64,000 nt of DNA from Nitrospirota bacterium (GTDB lineage: Bacteria > Nitrospirota > Thermodesulfovibrionia > Thermodesulfovibrionales > Dissulfurispiraceae), in assembly GCA_021791055.1 (NCBI GenBank), contig JAJYXI010000053.1, positions 24,051-88,050 of the forward strand. Direction: 5' to 3'. Position 1 is the stretch's first letter. Each line of letters begins with the position of its first letter. The translations under genes were made by a program, and so were the position numbers. Below the pieces are notes generated by a model. The model was given only the letters and a program-made list of their open reading frames with translations, searched no databases and was not told the origin of the DNA. Shown piece after piece: positions 63,971-64,000 of this stretch.

Positions 63971-64000
63971 ATGAAAGAATTAACAGAAGTAACATTAACA
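63971..64000 (+). CDS. Start of a probable transposase gene (cut by window)
   Basis: Ten codons (MKELTEVTLT) after a strong Shine-Dalgarno. The hairpin over the ribosome-binding site suggests an insertion sequence, possibly IS256-type, but too little sequence is present to name the family. Confidence 0.35.
   Translation, partial: MKELTEVTLT

Overview
The window is a dense bacterial chromosome segment of moderate GC content. The combination of type IV pilus motors, System II cytochrome c assembly (ResB/CcsA), a membrane-bound uptake [NiFe] hydrogenase, glycogen branching enzyme, several one-component c-di-GMP/HDOD proteins and a type I-B CRISPR system, together with many short stuttered palindromes scattered in and between genes, suggests an anaerobic or microaerobic member of the Nitrospirota (Thermodesulfovibrio-like) or a related deep lineage. 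That placement is an inference; no rRNA gene is present to confirm it.

Layout. 1-4.2 kb: 5' part of secA, then pilT, a pilU-like gene and a degenerate receiver. 4.2-11.3 kb: ytxH-like gene, glgB, and an unusual three-gene operon encoding an HTH/endonuclease-exonuclease-phosphatase fusion, a Fic protein and a phospholipase-D-like protein. 11.3-23 kb: aroC, alanine dehydrogenase, Slt lytic transglycosylase, zapB/zapA, GGDEF and HDOD signalling genes, a PhoU-like gene, a radical SAM enzyme, a beta-CASP RNase-like hydrolase, a MITE-like element and a phosphodiesterase. 23-40.5 kb: accessory island with a HEPN/MNT pair, an ORF6N gene between ~200-bp direct repeats, a type I-B cas operon (cas8b-cas7-cas5-cas3-cas6, then cas1-cas2-cas4) interrupted by vapBC, a second HEPN/MNT pair and four-helix-bundle genes, and CRISPR repeats in three blocks separated by cargo genes, an IS3-family element and an RHH/PIN toxin-antitoxin. 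40.5-50.3 kb: tsaD, ccsA, resB, a sensor kinase, a receiver-GGDEF regulator, trpE, pyrF, dcd. 50.4-58.7 kb: hydrogenase locus (hyaA, hyaB, cytochrome b, maturation protease, hypC, and hypF nearby), a Clp1-like kinase and a DtxR-type regulator. 58.8-64 kb: rnhB-rplS-trmD-rimM-khpA-rpsP-ffh-trxA, ending with the start of a probable transposase gene.

The most striking point is the hydrogenase large subunit: the reading frame is intact from a good start to the normal C-terminus except for two in-frame TGA codons, exactly at the two N-terminal nickel-ligand cysteines (RI-x-GV-x). A small hairpin of bacterial SECIS type follows. The simplest reading is a hydrogenase carrying two adjacent selenocysteines at the N-terminal motif, instead of the single C-terminal Sec of known NiFeSe enzymes. 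Other points worth attention are the nuclease/Fic/PLD operon, in-frame expansion of hypF, trpE, tsaD and aroC by stuttered repeats, and extensive rearrangement of the CRISPR locus.
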